Below, in pieces: positions 23,057 to 35,416 of a stretch of DNA of 64,000 bases (position 1 is its first letter; each line of letters begins with the position of its first letter). The position numbers and the translations under genes are program-made. Below the pieces are notes generated by a model. It had not been told where the DNA came from, searched no databases, and saw nothing but the letters and a program-made list of their open reading frames with translations. The stretch spans positions 1-64,000 of the forward strand of contig JAJKFJ010022276.1 of assembly GCA_027382625.1 (NCBI GenBank). The letters run 5' to 3'. Source of the stretch: Tetmemena sp. SeJ-2015. Taxonomy: Eukaryota > Ciliophora > Spirotrichea > Sporadotrichida > Oxytrichidae.

Positions 23057-23780
23057 TTCTTTAGTCATAGTAGAACAGACATCAAAGTTGTTCAAAGACC
23101 TTTCAATATCCTTTCTAATTTAGTAGCTGTCTCTATGCTCTGGAAGTTTTAGCGGCAGCTCTAGACTAGTTGATTCAAAGTATAAATAAAATGGAAGGTG
23201 GCACACATTTAAAATATGATTATGTAGGAATATTAGGCTCTGAAATCATTTTCTGAAGGAAAACTAGACATATATTTGAACTTGCATTTTCTCCTTACAT
23301 GGCACTTTCATACTATCAAACTTTACATATATTCAAAATTATAGGAATATAAAAAATATCAGAGTATCTCAACTGAATTTTATCAAAAGCTGACAATGGT
23401 TGCTGCACCTATCTCCCACTTTATTCAGTCTATTTCTCTTCTTAAGACAGAATATTTTAGTTAGGGGACAGCGAAGCTACTTGAAGAATTATCGGCCAAA
23501 TTTTTCTTCGTAGAGAGCTGCTGATGAAGCCTTAACGAGTGGCAGATGCATCTTTGAGTTTTTGCAAATTTATCTTAAAAACGAATTAGTGACTATATGA
23601 TATTCATAAATTAAATTATATGGCATTTATAATAAAAGATTACTGGGTGTTAAGCCAAGAGGCAAAGCAAATATATTTATAATGAATGCATTCTTTATTT
23701 TTGAAATATTGCGTCTTCTAGCTCCTTTCAAGTTCATCAAAGCCCTCTTTGCTAATAGTTGATCTTTCATTGAACATCAT
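23057..23780 (-). CDS. scrambled gene: N-terminal half of TBC domain Rab-GAP (TBC1D20/Gyp8-like)
   Basis: ATG at 23780 (MMFNERSTISKEGFDE). After an IES the frame reads LKDASATRQGFISSS then LRRKIWPIILQV, the opening of TBC domains of the TBC1D20/Gyp8 type. A second IES (about 23180-23360) precedes LPEHRDSYQIRKDIERSLNN, equivalent to the conserved (H)RD..Q(V)..DV.RS motif that starts the catalytic Arg-containing region, then FDVCSTMTK. The rest of the domain is not found downstream on this strand but on the plus strand at 28.1-29.9 kb. TBC proteins accelerate GTP hydrolysis by Rab GTPases; this class acts on Rab1/Ypt1 at the ER-Golgi. Confidence 0.8.
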
Positions 23781-23917
23781 ATTAGAATTTATTATATGCA
23801 CAGTTGAATTTACTAAAATTTTGTTTCATAACCTTGCATGAATATTAAAGCATCGTAAAATTAATACCAAATCTTCTTATATTAATTTTCAATCTCTTTT
23901 CTTAGCCTTCATCTAAC

Positions 23918-26900
23918 TCATTGATATTAGGTGAGAGAGAGTTTTAGGGTCAGTGTTGCCAACTGTATGCTCGTTAATTATCTTGCTTAGCTGAGAGGAT
24001 TGCGAGGACTACGAGTGGGATTCTTATCTAGAAGATCCATACCCAAGATTAAAGTTATCGCTAATTAATTTTAAGAAAATTATTAAGAAACAATACATTT
24101 TAAGCTAGGTGGCTTATCTTCCTCGTCTAAATATTTATCTTGCTCCTCATCTTCATTGTTTTTCCTGCAGCACATAACTGAGCAATTGTGGCAGTAAAGT
24201 CTGAGTTTCTTAAAGCCCCCGCGCACTTTGGATTCCTCTCCACTTTAGAACATAGTTGAAGTGTTTATCCTGCGAACTTGATTCTCAGAGGTAGAATTTT
24301 CCCTCTCCTAGTTTTAAGTTAACCAGGGATTATTTTGGCTCAGTCTTACATTTCTGAAATCAGTTTCTTCATCATAATCATGAAAATTGTTTGGGTCGTC
24401 AACTTGAACTAGGTTATTGTTCCTTTAGTAAAAAAAAACTTCAAAGTCATAATAAATACAATTAATTGTAGTCAGAGTCTACAATCATATTTTGATGATG
24501 AGCTGCCTCGTATTTGAGAGGCTGGTAATCAGCTACTGATTAGGCACGAGGCTTAAACTTTCCGAATCTTTTGCTAGTCGTTGAGTTCTAAAGGAAGTTT
24601 TGGGTTTGAATAATTATAACAATCTAAGTTAAATTAAATTTCATTATGAATGAAGACCATCATAGATAATGGAATTGCAAATATAGAGCTCAGCACTAAG
24701 ACAGTTAGCATAGTTCCATAGTAAAAAGCTTGGGCGGTTGAAGGCGATCTGTCAAAAAAGTCCGGGACATAGACTGTATGCTATTCCAATTGTGAAAAGA
24801 ACTTTGGTGTAAAAGAAATGTCCAAGACTATAGTTTGTTTTAAAAGGTAGAGAATTTATCTTACAGAGGAAACTCATTATAATCATATTGATCATATAAA
24901 TGGTCTGGCTAACTATGAAAAAGTAAAATACTAAGTGATTCCTATTAGAGTAAGTTAAGGAGTAAAGAGAAAATATTATACCTCTCTCCCACACAGTTGT
25001 TAATCCAAATGCAGTGATGGTCAAATCTCCTAACACACTTATTGCAAGTGAAACAGTGCCTTGAGTTCTTATTACAAATTATTTCACATGCTGGACACAA
25101 AATATTAGGGTCGAGTTTCTCTAAGAGTTCCTCAAAAGTTTTAGTACGAGGCTTTTAAAGGTGGCCTGGATTTTTAAAAGCTGATAGGAAGAAGAATAAT
25201 ATCGAGAATAAAAACAGAAGTGAGACTGTCAATATCCATTGAATGTGAGGAATATCTACAAGGAAAAATTTAAATGACTAATTTTACATGGGAAGATATT
25301 CATGAAAATCAGGAAGTAAGTCGAAAACATTAGGAAAAGATAAAGTGTTAAGTGAAATGAGGATCTTTCCACTTTCTTTAATGGCTATTTGAAACTGAAA
25401 ATGGACAGGTTTTTCGATTACTTTGACTAAATGGAATTGAGTTAGTTGAAAATTCTTACAAAAATTGATTCTAGCTCTTCTCGTTTTTATAAATCATGAA
25501 CGGTTTCTAAAAGATCTATTGGTCTCTATCCGTACTTATTCTTGATATCGAGACTTAAAAAATTATTAAAAATATCGTATTTAAAAGAGCTTAAATAAAA
25601 ATAAGTAAACTTGCACCTTTGATAAGCAGTTCTTTGAAAGATCTGGTTGATGGGAATTAAGCGGAACTCTTCACAGCTAGATGCAAGCAAGTATTTCCTT
25701 TGATTTCTTGTGCGTTCAAGTTATCATCCCAAGCCAGTAAATAGTAGAGCGCAGTATCTGATCCTGCAAAGCAAGCCCAATGAAGAGGAGTTGAATGATC
25801 ACTGTCTCTCTCCTATATAGAAATACCTCTGTTCTTGAAATATACCAAGGAATAAGCTTAATCTCCTTGGGCTGAAACATGCAATAGATTTATGCCTTAT
25901 CTGCTCTTGACCTTAATATCAGCTCCATTTTTAACTAGGCACTTGATCATCTTGATGTTTCCATGGAATGCCGCGAAATGGATGGGGTAAACTCCTTCAT
26001 CACTGCGAGAGGGGATGTTAATCCATTCCTTTATCGCGTTTCTAACTTTGTTCTTAATCTAATCTGCAGCCTGAGGGTCGAGAATATGCTGAGATGGAAG
26101 ATCGTACTTCTCGTAAAGCTTCTGCTTCAAATATAAAGCCAGTCGCACTCTGAAGAAGGAGATCATTAAAAAGCATGTTAAATTTTACCATACATAGTAA
26201 CATTTTAAAATCAAGTAATCAGTAATCAAAAAGGAATTGACATAGGTAGCAGCATGCAGAACTGTTTAGCCATTCTCATCAAACAAATTTACAATCTCCA
26301 GGGATTTTCTTGCCTCAAAACCTTCTAGGGTAGATTTTAGCTTTGTCAATTCCAAATTAGAAATGAGAGTAAATATAGTCCTTGCTTCTCCCTAGTCCTG
26401 AAATGAGTTATTGCCGCTACTGTAGTAAGACGAATTAGTAAGGTCAGGGTTCTGCTCAAACTTAATTTTTAAATAAAGGGAATAATTAATTGAACTAATG
26501 TAGCTAGAAGATAAATTAAGCAACAACTTCTTCAATACCATATTTCGGTTCTTGATTGAGCTAGATCGAACGTTATATAACATTATTTCAGATTTTGATC
26601 ATTATGGATTAAGTAGTTAAAATCAAATAAGTGTTTTGATAAGATGGTTGTAGAAATAAGATCAAGTTCAAAGTCTTAATTAGTGATAAGTCTGATAGGT
26701 TGACATATTAAGATGTTTAGTTGGTTAATATTTAATATCTCTAATATAGTTGGCTTGCTTACATAAGACTAAAAAATTTACAATCCCAGGGATTTCTTCT
26801 AAACTTTAGGTAGATTTAGTTTCAATTCCAAATTGAATGAGAGTAATAACTTATTCCCATCCTAAATAGTTATTCCCTATCTTTAAAATATAATCATCCC

Positions 26901-27164
26901 AAACTTATTTTTATAAAGCGGAATAATTAATTGACTTCTGAAGATATTAGACCCTCTATAATATTTCGGTTCTTATTGCTAAACCATCGTTATCAAACTA
27001 TTTCTCATATTTTGATGATTATTAAAGATTAAGTAGTTAGCTTGAAGGTGAGTAAAGGTAAAGCTTCCAAGAAGAGAATTGGATCGTTGCAGCGAAGAGC
27101 TTTGCTTGTTTTCAAATTCCATACTGCTATACTCCTGATTGGACTAGTTGATTACTATAAGCAT
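23918..27164 (-). CDS. ankyrin-repeat DHHC palmitoyltransferase
   Basis: The core reads from about 26583 down. Ankyrin repeats include [69 protein letters not shown] and [11 protein letters not shown]. Two membrane helices follow (the second near [18 protein letters not shown]), then the Cys-rich DHHC domain [20 protein letters not shown] and [17 protein letters not shown] (about 25115-24995), and two more helices ([33 protein letters not shown]). The Cys of DHHC carries the acyl intermediate. Order and topology match Akr1/ZDHHC17-type Golgi enzymes. A GT-AG intron of 44 nt lies near 26157-26200. An additional N-terminal MDS at about 27040-27164 ([17 protein letters not shown]) is likely joined through a 13-bp repeat. 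The tail has a Cys-rich stretch ([15 protein letters not shown]) and TGA at 23918-23920. Confidence 0.85.
26770..27026 (-). pseudogene. decayed tandem copy of the 5' part of the DHHC gene
   Basis: This stretch repeats the order of 26283-26606 with extensive substitutions and deletions. Shared landmarks on the plus strand include tttacaatc..cagggattt, the run around aattccaaatt..aatgagagtaa, aataattaattgact, and atatttcggttctt. It no longer encodes the ankyrin frame. Both copies begin with the same 13-bp sequence GATTAAGTAGTTA (26607-26619 and 27027-27039). Confidence 0.7.
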
Positions 27165-27417
27165 TTAAGATTAAGATATAAGAGAGATGCTGTAGGAAAT
27201 GATAAGTTACCTAGATCTTCCATCTCTGTTATTGCCTTTAGATAATGATATTAATTCTAATGAATCTGATACACTTAATTCCTCAGTATAAATGCCTTTC
27301 TTAAATTATTAGGATTATTTTAACAATTAATCGCTCTTAAGTTTTAAATTAACTCAAATTGTCTACTGCAATAAGCTTAATCTATTATTTCTCACTAAGT
27401 TGTAGGCTTTCCTTGCT

Positions 27418-28015
27418 TCACTCCATCATGAATATTCTTGACTTGATATCGTTTACAACCCAATCGATACCTTCCAAGAGCCCCTCTCCAGTCATTGCAC
27501 TGCAAGGGAAAATACTCCAGTGTCTGCCCTCAATCTGATCTACCTCGAGGAAATCTCTGATCTCTTTAGGGTTCAAGGCACCAGCTATGTCTTGCTTATT
27601 ACAAAATACCAAGAGAGTTGCACCTGCAAGCTTTTCCTAGAGGAGAAGCTTTTAAAGCTCTGCCTTGCAGTCTTCAAGACGAAGCTTATCTCCTGAATCC
27701 ACAACCCATATAAGTCCATCGGTCTGCTCGAAGTAGTTGCGCCAGTAAGATCTGATAGTGGTTTGGCCGCCAACATCCCATATGTTCAACTTGATAAAAA
27801 ATATTGAGACTATCAACTTACAATATATTTTAACTTAAAGTTGTTGTGCTCATAGTTTTGATTTAGAAACCTAGAGTGGGTGCGATCTCAGAGGTGTCTT
27901 CGCCGAGGAACTTCTTTAGGATGGTAGTCTTTCCAGCATTATCTAAACCTAAGATGAGAAGTCTAACTTCCTTTTCCTTTGCCTTCGTCTTCTTGATGAT
28001 TTTCAAAAGTCCCAT
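27418..28015 (-). CDS. ARL2: ARL2 small GTPase
   Basis: ATG 28015 starts [18 protein letters not shown]. The P-loop is GLDNAGKT, switch I APTLGF, the G3 motif after an IES is [14 protein letters not shown]4 is FCNKQDI, and G5 is [10 protein letters not shown]. It ends [17 protein letters not shown] and TGA 27418-27420, full family length. ARL2 binds tubulin cofactor D and regulates tubulin folding and ciliary cargo release. The IES near 27785-27830 has pointer AAGTT and joins NNFK to LNIWDVGG. One anomaly: between PTLGFQIKTM and EHNNFKLNIW one base seems to be missing near 27868. A G there would give the expected FQIKTMEHNNFKLNIW. It is nested inside the split TBC gene. Confidence 0.92.
27785..27830. 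other. putative IES in ARL2, pointer AAGTT (approximate)
   Basis: AAGTT occurs on the minus strand on both sides of an AT-rich insert, in equal codon phase. Removal gives [10 protein letters not shown]. An internal GTAAGT..CAAG could mimic an intron but would leave extra residues (KYI) in a highly conserved motif. Confidence 0.65.
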
Positions 28016-28142
28016 AATTGATTTATCTTTTCGCTAGAATTATTTCAAATTACAAATTCATTGACCAAATCTATTAGAGCGCTATTAGTATTTGACAACT
28101 TCTTATCTTTTCTTTACTTTGCTGCTGTAGGGATTTGAAAAG

Positions 28143-29855
28143 AGAACTGTTGAACCATATGATCCATGACATTTTAGTACGCTATAGAAACCTATACTAC
28201 TTCTAAGGCTATAATGACTTCGCACAGGTGTTTTCTACTTACTTTCTGCGAAAAACCAAGCCCTAATGTTGAGGATGTACTCCTCGCTACTTATTTAAAA
28301 CTCTTATATAATACTTCATTACTCATTTTAAAGTATAGTTCATTATTGTCTGGAAGGTTTGACTATTTCGACATGCTACTAATTTATGAACAAGACTTTT
28401 AATGATGGCGTGTTGCCTGCTTTTGATATCATAACTTCTCTAATAACCTACTTAGAAAATCACATCCTTCAGACTTCCTCAACTAGAGACTCTTCTGCAA
28501 GCGATTCACCAGAGTTATCTCAAGGATTCAAACGCCCCTTAAAATGCGGACTTCAAAGAGCTAAATATTTCTAACTTGAGTATGCTGGAGATCATCAAAG
28601 ATCTGCCAGGTGGCTTGAACTTCTGCATTTCGTGGTTACTTACTTGGCTCTCTCATGGGCTTGAAGACTTGAGTTAGGTGCAGCGGATATTTGATGTGTG
28701 TCTGAGCTTTGACAAATTCATCCTCTACCTAATAGTGACGCTTATCCAGGCTTAGAAGAATTACTTCCAACAGGCCTTGATTCAATTGAAAGATGAAAAT
28801 CAAGATGAATTAGTAAAAAACTTTAAGTTGATGACTGAGCCATCATATTGTTTTATTAGAGGTGCTAGGAGTGGAAGGCTAAGAAGTGCACGGGCTAACC
28901 TTGCAATCGTTCCATGTTTAAGAAATAATCTACACCAGATTCCAAAGCCTCAGCAACCTCATATTGAAACAAGGTCAAGAACCTCAGAAAATGGAAATTG
29001 AGATTGACCAACTAATTGAAGTTGCACATAGAATTTAGACATTAAGTTTTTTATGTAATTGAAGATGCGATGGTTTTGTATGATTAGCATCCACCATCCA
29101 AGATAGAGTACGAATTAGAGAGTTTAAGGGCAAAGAGGCCAAGCGAGGAGTAGGAATTCACTGAAGATTCTTTGAAGAGCCTTGAAATTGAAAATGATGA
29201 CTAATAGTTCAGCCGTAAACACAAGGAGAGCTTCATTTTACACGAAGAAGATAAGCCTCAACTCTCAGATCTGCTGAGTTAGCAACTTCAATTCATAAAG
29301 CCTAGGCAGTATCAAATCAACCTCAGCTTTAATTGAAATTCATTTTATTTATCTCTTCTGGATATATTTTAGTAAGCTACTAGTACGCTATTGAATCTTT
29401 TAAGAAAGAAAATTAGGTCATCTCATCATCAAGTTAGCCTGCTTAGCTTAAAGGAATTAATACACATTAATAGAAAATAGAAGTAAAAAGCAGCTAAGGT
29501 CCTGAATAAAATTCTAATAAAATAATTAAAAATAATATGAAAAATACAATCACCACGATAACAAACCTATTCTCCAAGAAGAGACAGATGAAAGAGATCT
29601 AAATTTATTATCTAAGAAAAATCTAATCAAATAAAAAAAGTATAAATTTAAACTAAAAATAGTCGTTTTATAATGCATTTATCTTTATATTTAAAAGATG
29701 TGATTCATCAAAACATTTCTAAAAAGGACTCAAATACTAACTTAAGATTGCTAATAACTCTGCTCCTTGTGGCTATAATCTTTGTTAGCATTTAGAAAAT
29801 TTTCTTTAGAAGAGATGATGAAATATATTAATTAGAATAATTTGAAACTTTGTGA
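28143..29855 (+). CDS. scrambled gene: C-terminal half of TBC domain Rab-GAP
   Basis: Opens with ELLNHMIHDILVRYRNL and the TBC signature YYFQGYNDFAQVF (compare HYYQGYHDI in TBC1D20), including the catalytic Gln finger. After IES-broken blocks comes NFCISWLLTWLSHGLEDL, VQRIFDVCLSFDKFILYL and TLIQAQKNYF, which align with the SWLITWFGH..R.YDFFL..P region of TBC1D20. An acidic linker (YELESLRAKRPSEEQ) follows, and a C-terminal membrane anchor NTNLRLLITLLLVAIIF, as in TBC1D20, ends at TGA 29853-29855. A candidate 4-bp pointer AGAA (28143-28146, and inverted TTCT at 23057-23060) is in equal codon phase and joins STMTK to ELLNHM. The two halves are on opposite strands, 5 kb apart. Confidence 0.8.
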
Positions 29856-29962
29856 AACTTCCAGTCCAAAATACTTTCTTCGATGAATAAGTGTTTACAA
29901 AAATTTGTAAAATGAAAAACTTCAATTATTAGGCTTGCTTCTATGAGCATTGATGAAATCAA

Positions 29963-32616
29963 TCAGCTTGTGGTGAGGAACTGCTGCACCTTTCCTCTAA
30001 TTTCTCTATTTGCATTCCTCTTTGGTTTGACTTTGACAGAGCTTCCTCTCTAGCTTGTTCCAGAAAGAGTTTTATCCTAATCTTGCTTAGAATACTTACT
30101 GTTCTTGCTTTTATTCTTGGCACTAAATTTAGTCTCTAGCTTCTGAATGTTTGAGTTATCCCTCATCAGCAAGTGGCTTATTTTATTGCTTTTCTTTCAA
30201 GATATGGTTTAAGATAGGCTCACACTATTATGAAATCTTTAAATAAACTTTTAATGATAAAACTTTTATGACTATTGATAAGAGAGCTCATTAGGGACAT
30301 CTAGGATGACAGATGAATACTTCATCAAGGAATCGGGTGATTTATTCTAGGACCACTAGTTCATAAAAATCTGTTCAGTTTATTTCCCATAATCTATATA
30401 TTCAAATTTAATAATTATGAATAGATCTAGCCTTGTAACTTCTACATAAAATTTCAGGTTTAGAATATCAATCAGATCTTGTTGCTGATGTGAACTTACT
30501 TATTTCTCTGTTTAAGATTCTTATTTCATAATCAGGCTAGTGATAATCTCTCAAGTAATCCCAAGTTTTCTTGTTTATTATAAAGTAATCAAGGTTCAGT
30601 ATAGCATTCATAAATTTAAGTTTTATTTGAAAGATTATTATAAATAAAACTTTAGATTTATTATAATTTCAAACTTTGATTCTTCTTGAGCTGGTTTCTT
30701 TCAGAATTGAGACAGTCTCTAAAGATGAATTTAAGATAAGATACCACAACTTTACATATTTCCAATGCTTCCCAGCATAGATGAGTACGAATGTCCTTTT
30801 TAAACTTCTGAGAACCAATTTATAAACCACTTTGAAGAAATTAAGTAGAACTCTCCCACCCTTGATTCTTCTAGGGTGTGAATTTTCATGCTCTCAATCA
30901 CCTAAACAATATTAAAATTTATAGCCACTTACCACTTATAGCTCTCGCATTTATTTTTCAGCTTTATTAACTCTGCACAGATCATCTATATTTTGAAGGT
31001 ATTGCTTTTCCAGCTTTGCAAACTCTGGAAACTGTCGATCAAACGATTCTGAGTATTTAGCTTTACCCTCTCCCTCTCTCTGAATCTTGTTAGCAACATC
31101 ACTTAGTATGAACTAGTCCTTTCTTTAAGACTATAAAACATTATTTAGCATTTAGGATATCTTTGCCAGTCCATACTATTTAGCCGAGTGCTCTATTTCA
31201 AAGCGTTGGAGTCCTACGAAAAGCTGAGTCTTATGCAAGTTTATGATAAACTGACTGCACTCATCTATAGACACAGTCTATGAAGACAGGTGCTCCGCAG
31301 CACTCTCAGAAGCTAAGTTCTTCCTCCCGGGGTCAGATCGAATCGGCTGATAATCATATTTGGCAGTTTAAATGGAGTTGAAAACTCTTTAAGAGGGCTC
31401 TATCCTTCTCTCAGCCTATGGATGGTCAATTACTTGCGTACTCTTTATGTGTCTGTCCAGAATATTGCGACTAGAAGAGGCGTGCTCTGGCTTAAGGCTA
31501 TTCATCTGGCTTCTCATTTAGTTATCTACCATCTAGATTGACTATATCCATTTATGTCGATTCTATTATGAATTAAATGCTAGACTATGCACTAACCATG
31601 GGATATATATCTGATCCCTAGTCATTATTGGTCTTAAATGAGTCATTCGAGAAATCACTTGGCCTGTGCAGTACTTTTATATTTGAACCCTTATTTAAGC
31701 TGATTAATTTATAAAAATGGCCTATTTTCGATGGAAGTGAGTCCTTAGAAGTGATAAAAGTTTCTGGAGAGCTAATCTGACTTAACAATAACCGTTTAAA
31801 GTTGCTGTTAGCTCTAGCTTTATAATAAAATAAAAGTTGTAGCTCTCTGTCAACCCTCTTGAAGCCAGAGATTGGTTATCATTTAAGCTTAAAACTGGAG
31901 AGAATGAAGTAATAGTCTGATAGGCACTTTGCTTATGAAGTGGGTTCTGCTTTATAGAGGAAACTGAGAGATTTTTAGTGAGCACTTTCTAATAATTAAA
32001 AGGGTCTGTGGAGATATCACAGCCCTCCTACTATTTCATCTGTTGAATCTCATCCTCGATTTCTAAGTAGGGAGACTTTGAAGTTATTTAAAAAGTTATA
32101 TTTCTCTAAATTAATAAACTACGCACATTAAACTTAATTGAAGAGCTAGCACCTTGCATCATTAAATTACCTTGAAAGTTTGATTTAGCGAAATAGGAGG
32201 AAAGCAGATCAGCAGAAGTTTTGGCGACTTGTTGATATGCAGGTGTAGAGGAGAGATTCTATTCTAATTGAGGGAGACGCTAATTTAAAAGACTATAGCT
32301 GGTCTTAATGAGAAGTTTGATTAGAAAGGTAAGAGTCTGACAGCTCATAAGGCTTCATGAAGGGTTCAGAGTCTTGAGTCTTGCATTGGAGTCACAAAGG
32401 AATTATTTATTCTTTAGTTTGCAAACTAACGCCCTCTTCTCTCCATCTGCTCAAGTACATTTAATAGAGGAGGTTAGCTCGCAATATCTTGATTTTTCTA
32501 TCTTGATTTGCTTCTACTCTTTCAGGACCTAGTTTCTTTGAAACTTCATTTGAGGTATATTAGGTTCTTAATATAAATATATTAACCCTTATGTAAAGAT
32601 TAGTCCGATAAGGCAT
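29963..32616 (-). CDS. DUSP-domain protein (ubiquitin-protease related)
   Basis: ATG 32616 (MPYRTNLYIR), TGA 29963-29965. The N-terminal two thirds are polar and low-complexity (ASSSIKFNVRSL; SASESAAE-like Ser patches). A helical stretch follows (INLHKTQLFVGLQRFEIEHS to LCRVNKAEKQMREL). After an IES the DUSP domain begins: RVGEFYLISSKWFINWFSEV, then LNLDYFIINKKTWDYLRDYH. The W-F..W and LDY-type motifs are characteristic of DUSP domains in ubiquitin-specific proteases. No UCH catalytic Cys/His boxes are visible, so it is probably a DUSP-only adaptor. The tail is very basic (KPKRNANREIRGKVQQFL). Several IESs are implied near 31560, 30900, 30480 and 30250. Confidence 0.6.
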
Positions 32617-32931
32617 ATTTACACTCATCCTATGATATCTCTTCACTTATAAAAATTAAAAAAATATAGTTTTACCTGGATTCTAATTTTATATTAATTT
32701 TTAGCCTAAAATTGCACTTCCTTTTTGCATTTATAATAAATGGTCACACTCAAAACTATCGAATGAGGTAAAAGAAAGCAATAAAAAAATGTTGCATATC
32801 TATTATCAATCACATATTGACCTTTTTGCTATTTTATCCAAATATATATGGCATCCAAATTTCCTTTGAGTAAACTAAATTTTATCTATATTTAAGAACA
32901 ATTAAGCTAACCCCTTGAACTTTGGCTTTTC

Positions 32932-34987
32932 TCAATCGATAATCGTTTAAGAATATATGAATACAATTGATAATATTTATTTAAAATTAAATTTCTCTTA
33001 AAAATATTTGAAATAATTTTAGGTTCTGTTTTCTTAATCAGCAATTTTGTTTTTGTGATTTATTAGGCTTGCCATTTGTTCAAACTTGGCTTCTGTCTTC
33101 TAACTGTTTTCTTTTAAGTGTTCCCATAGCATCAAGAACCTGCGTTCAGTGTCAAGAACCTTCTTCTTCAACTCTTAAATTTCATTACTATGCATGCTTT
33201 TGAGTGTCTCCATCTCTCTTATCAATATGTTAAAGCGAGTTTCCATTGACATGCTCTGCCTATTTTATTATTATTCTGGGGAGATAGTAGGCTACTGTTG
33301 CTGTGAAACGCTTAAGTTTTAGATGCTAGCTAGTTCATTTGATTTCAATTGCTGTTAAGCCTCTGCATTCTTCAAGGCTTGATCTCTAAGCACCCACTTA
33401 AAAATAACTAAAATTAAGAATGCTTATAATTTAAGAAAGATAACTTATTTGTGATCTGCTGTGAACTATCACTAGGTAAAAATAAAGGTCTATTTTTGAG
33501 AATACTTTGATTGATGGGGTTCCTCTATGAGGGACTAAGTGACCTTATCTATGGCTCCTACTTTTTAATTAGTCTATAAGAAGAAACACTCTAAGCCACA
33601 GTATGAGCTTATAAATTTTATTTTTTAAAAAACGTGTGTGCTTGTTTATTTCTACTTTGAGTTGGCTGCTAGTTAGCTCTAGATTATTTAAGTGGATTAT
33701 ACTCATAGGCCAGTTTTAAGATTGGCGAGAACTCTTCTCTATTCTGACTGCTGGTCTAAATCCCATAACTTAAAAATGTTACTATAAATATAAATAAATA
33801 CAAAATCCTCTTATTGTCTTCCTTATATCTAGCTTGTTACCTTGTCTCATTCTTTTAAGTTTGAAACGGTTTGATGATCAAATTTGAAATTTCCTCGTTG
33901 TTCTCAAGCTCTGAGTTTTCTCTTATCTGATCAAGCTCCATGGGACTAAATTTTTGAATTATTAAAATCCTAGTATGTAAATTTTAATTTGCCAAGCTGA
34001 ACTTGTTCTTAGGAAGCTTATTGGTTTAAGATGTGAGATTAGCAATAGAAGTCTTCTGTAAGTTTTCCTTATTGAGATTTGAGGACTTTGGTTTTTCATT
34101 GACACCATTTTTGAAGTCTCTCTAGGATATCAGCATCTATTAAGAAATTTTCTTTTGCAAAGCCCTTCTCCCTATAGAAGCTGATGAGTGCTGGTTCTTT
34201 TTTCTGCCACCACTGTGTTCCTCACCTTCTAAATGAAAGCACTCTTTCTCGCATTTACTAGGTTAGTCTTTACTCATTTATAGCATGATAAATGAAGAGA
34301 GGGTATATCAATAAATTACAAAACAATCATGTTTTCGATCAAGGACTAGTGATTCCCTTCATCCCCTTGCAGAGCTTGGATTTAAAAGGAGTCAGTGTTG
34401 AATCTCTACTGCTTTCTATTGTTTAAAAATGAATTATATCATCTACACCTACATATTTATATATTTATTAGTTTAGAGTTTGATTTGAATGAGTCACCCG
34501 AGAGCCAAAATTTTACAAAGAACCAAGGCTTTACTATCCAGTAGTTCTATGCGAGAGATAGTTCTTCTAGAGCAGAGAAGCTGAAGAAGAGGATTTATGG
34601 AAAGCAATAGAGATAGATCCACCTAAACTTCCAAACTATTTGGTGCCAATAGACTTTCCAGGTTGTAAGATTTGATTCTAATTAGCGTCTTTGTTATTGA
34701 AGCTTTGTGATTCCATATTTCTTGTTTTCAAGCTCTCATTTAGAAAACTGTGTTGACTCTATGCGTGGATAGTGGCTTTCTAGGGATTATGATAGGAATC
34801 ATTAGTAGAAATAATTTGTTATTAACAATGAATGCTCATCATCTTATTCTTATATCCCATAGGATCCTGAATTCTAGAGTGAGAGAGTGAAAGTTTTTAG
34901 ATTTCTGAACTGTCGAGTATTGATATATTTGATATAATAGATGTACTTACTTACTTTTCTTTATTTTGAATTCTAGTTTGTGCTCAT
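32932..34987 (-). CDS. hypothetical Q/S-rich coiled-coil protein
   Basis: ATG 34987 (MSTNQNSKQRK) to TGA 32932-32934. Blocks read GTKQFGSLGGSISIAF with SSSSASLLQKNYLSHRTTG, then CEKECFHLEGEEHSGGRK, a long block (NEKPKSSNLNKENLQKTS to AHTVAQSVSSYRLI), and a C-terminal coiled coil: RFNILIREMETLKSMHSNEI, then LKKKVLDTERRFLMLWEHLK. IESs are implied near 34920, 34800, 34340, 34250 and 33430. No known domain. The C-terminal helix and Gln-rich linkers resemble cytoskeleton- or cilium-associated proteins, but that is only an impression. Confidence 0.55.
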
Positions 34988-35416
34988 TTGATTTTTAGAA
35001 GTATGGTTCTGCTGCTTAATTGAGAAGGGAGAAAGCAAAGACACATTAGAGGTTGTTGTTATTGTTAGTTTAAAAATAATAATAATGAATGATTGATAGT
35101 TACAGAAGTCAAATGGTTTGTCGAATTTACGCTGGGCCCATTCAAAAATTTCTAAAGGCTGAAGGATTGTTAACTTCCAATAAACTAAAAATAATATTAT
35201 CTATAATGATCTTAACTTCTCTTCATTTAAAAAAAGTTTACTAGTCGTTTATTTTTTCATTTTGGATTTAAAATTGATTTCCAGATTATCCTTAATGAAA
35301 ATAAAACCTACCTTCCTCATAATTAAATATGTTTTGAACTTTGAAGCAAAGTGTGACATTAATTAAACTAATAGGTATATTAACTTTAAGTTTATCTATC
35401 TTCTCGACATTCTATT

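Noticed and set aside
24752..25036. 94-codon minus reading as a separate small membrane protein
   Set aside because: It is the interior of the DHHC palmitoyltransferase, just downstream of the DHHC motif.
29946..30130. Plus-strand reading MSIDEINQLVV... as a hydrophobic protein
   Set aside because: Antisense of the basic Lys/Ser/Asn-rich C-terminal block of the DUSP-domain gene, which connects to the upstream domain.
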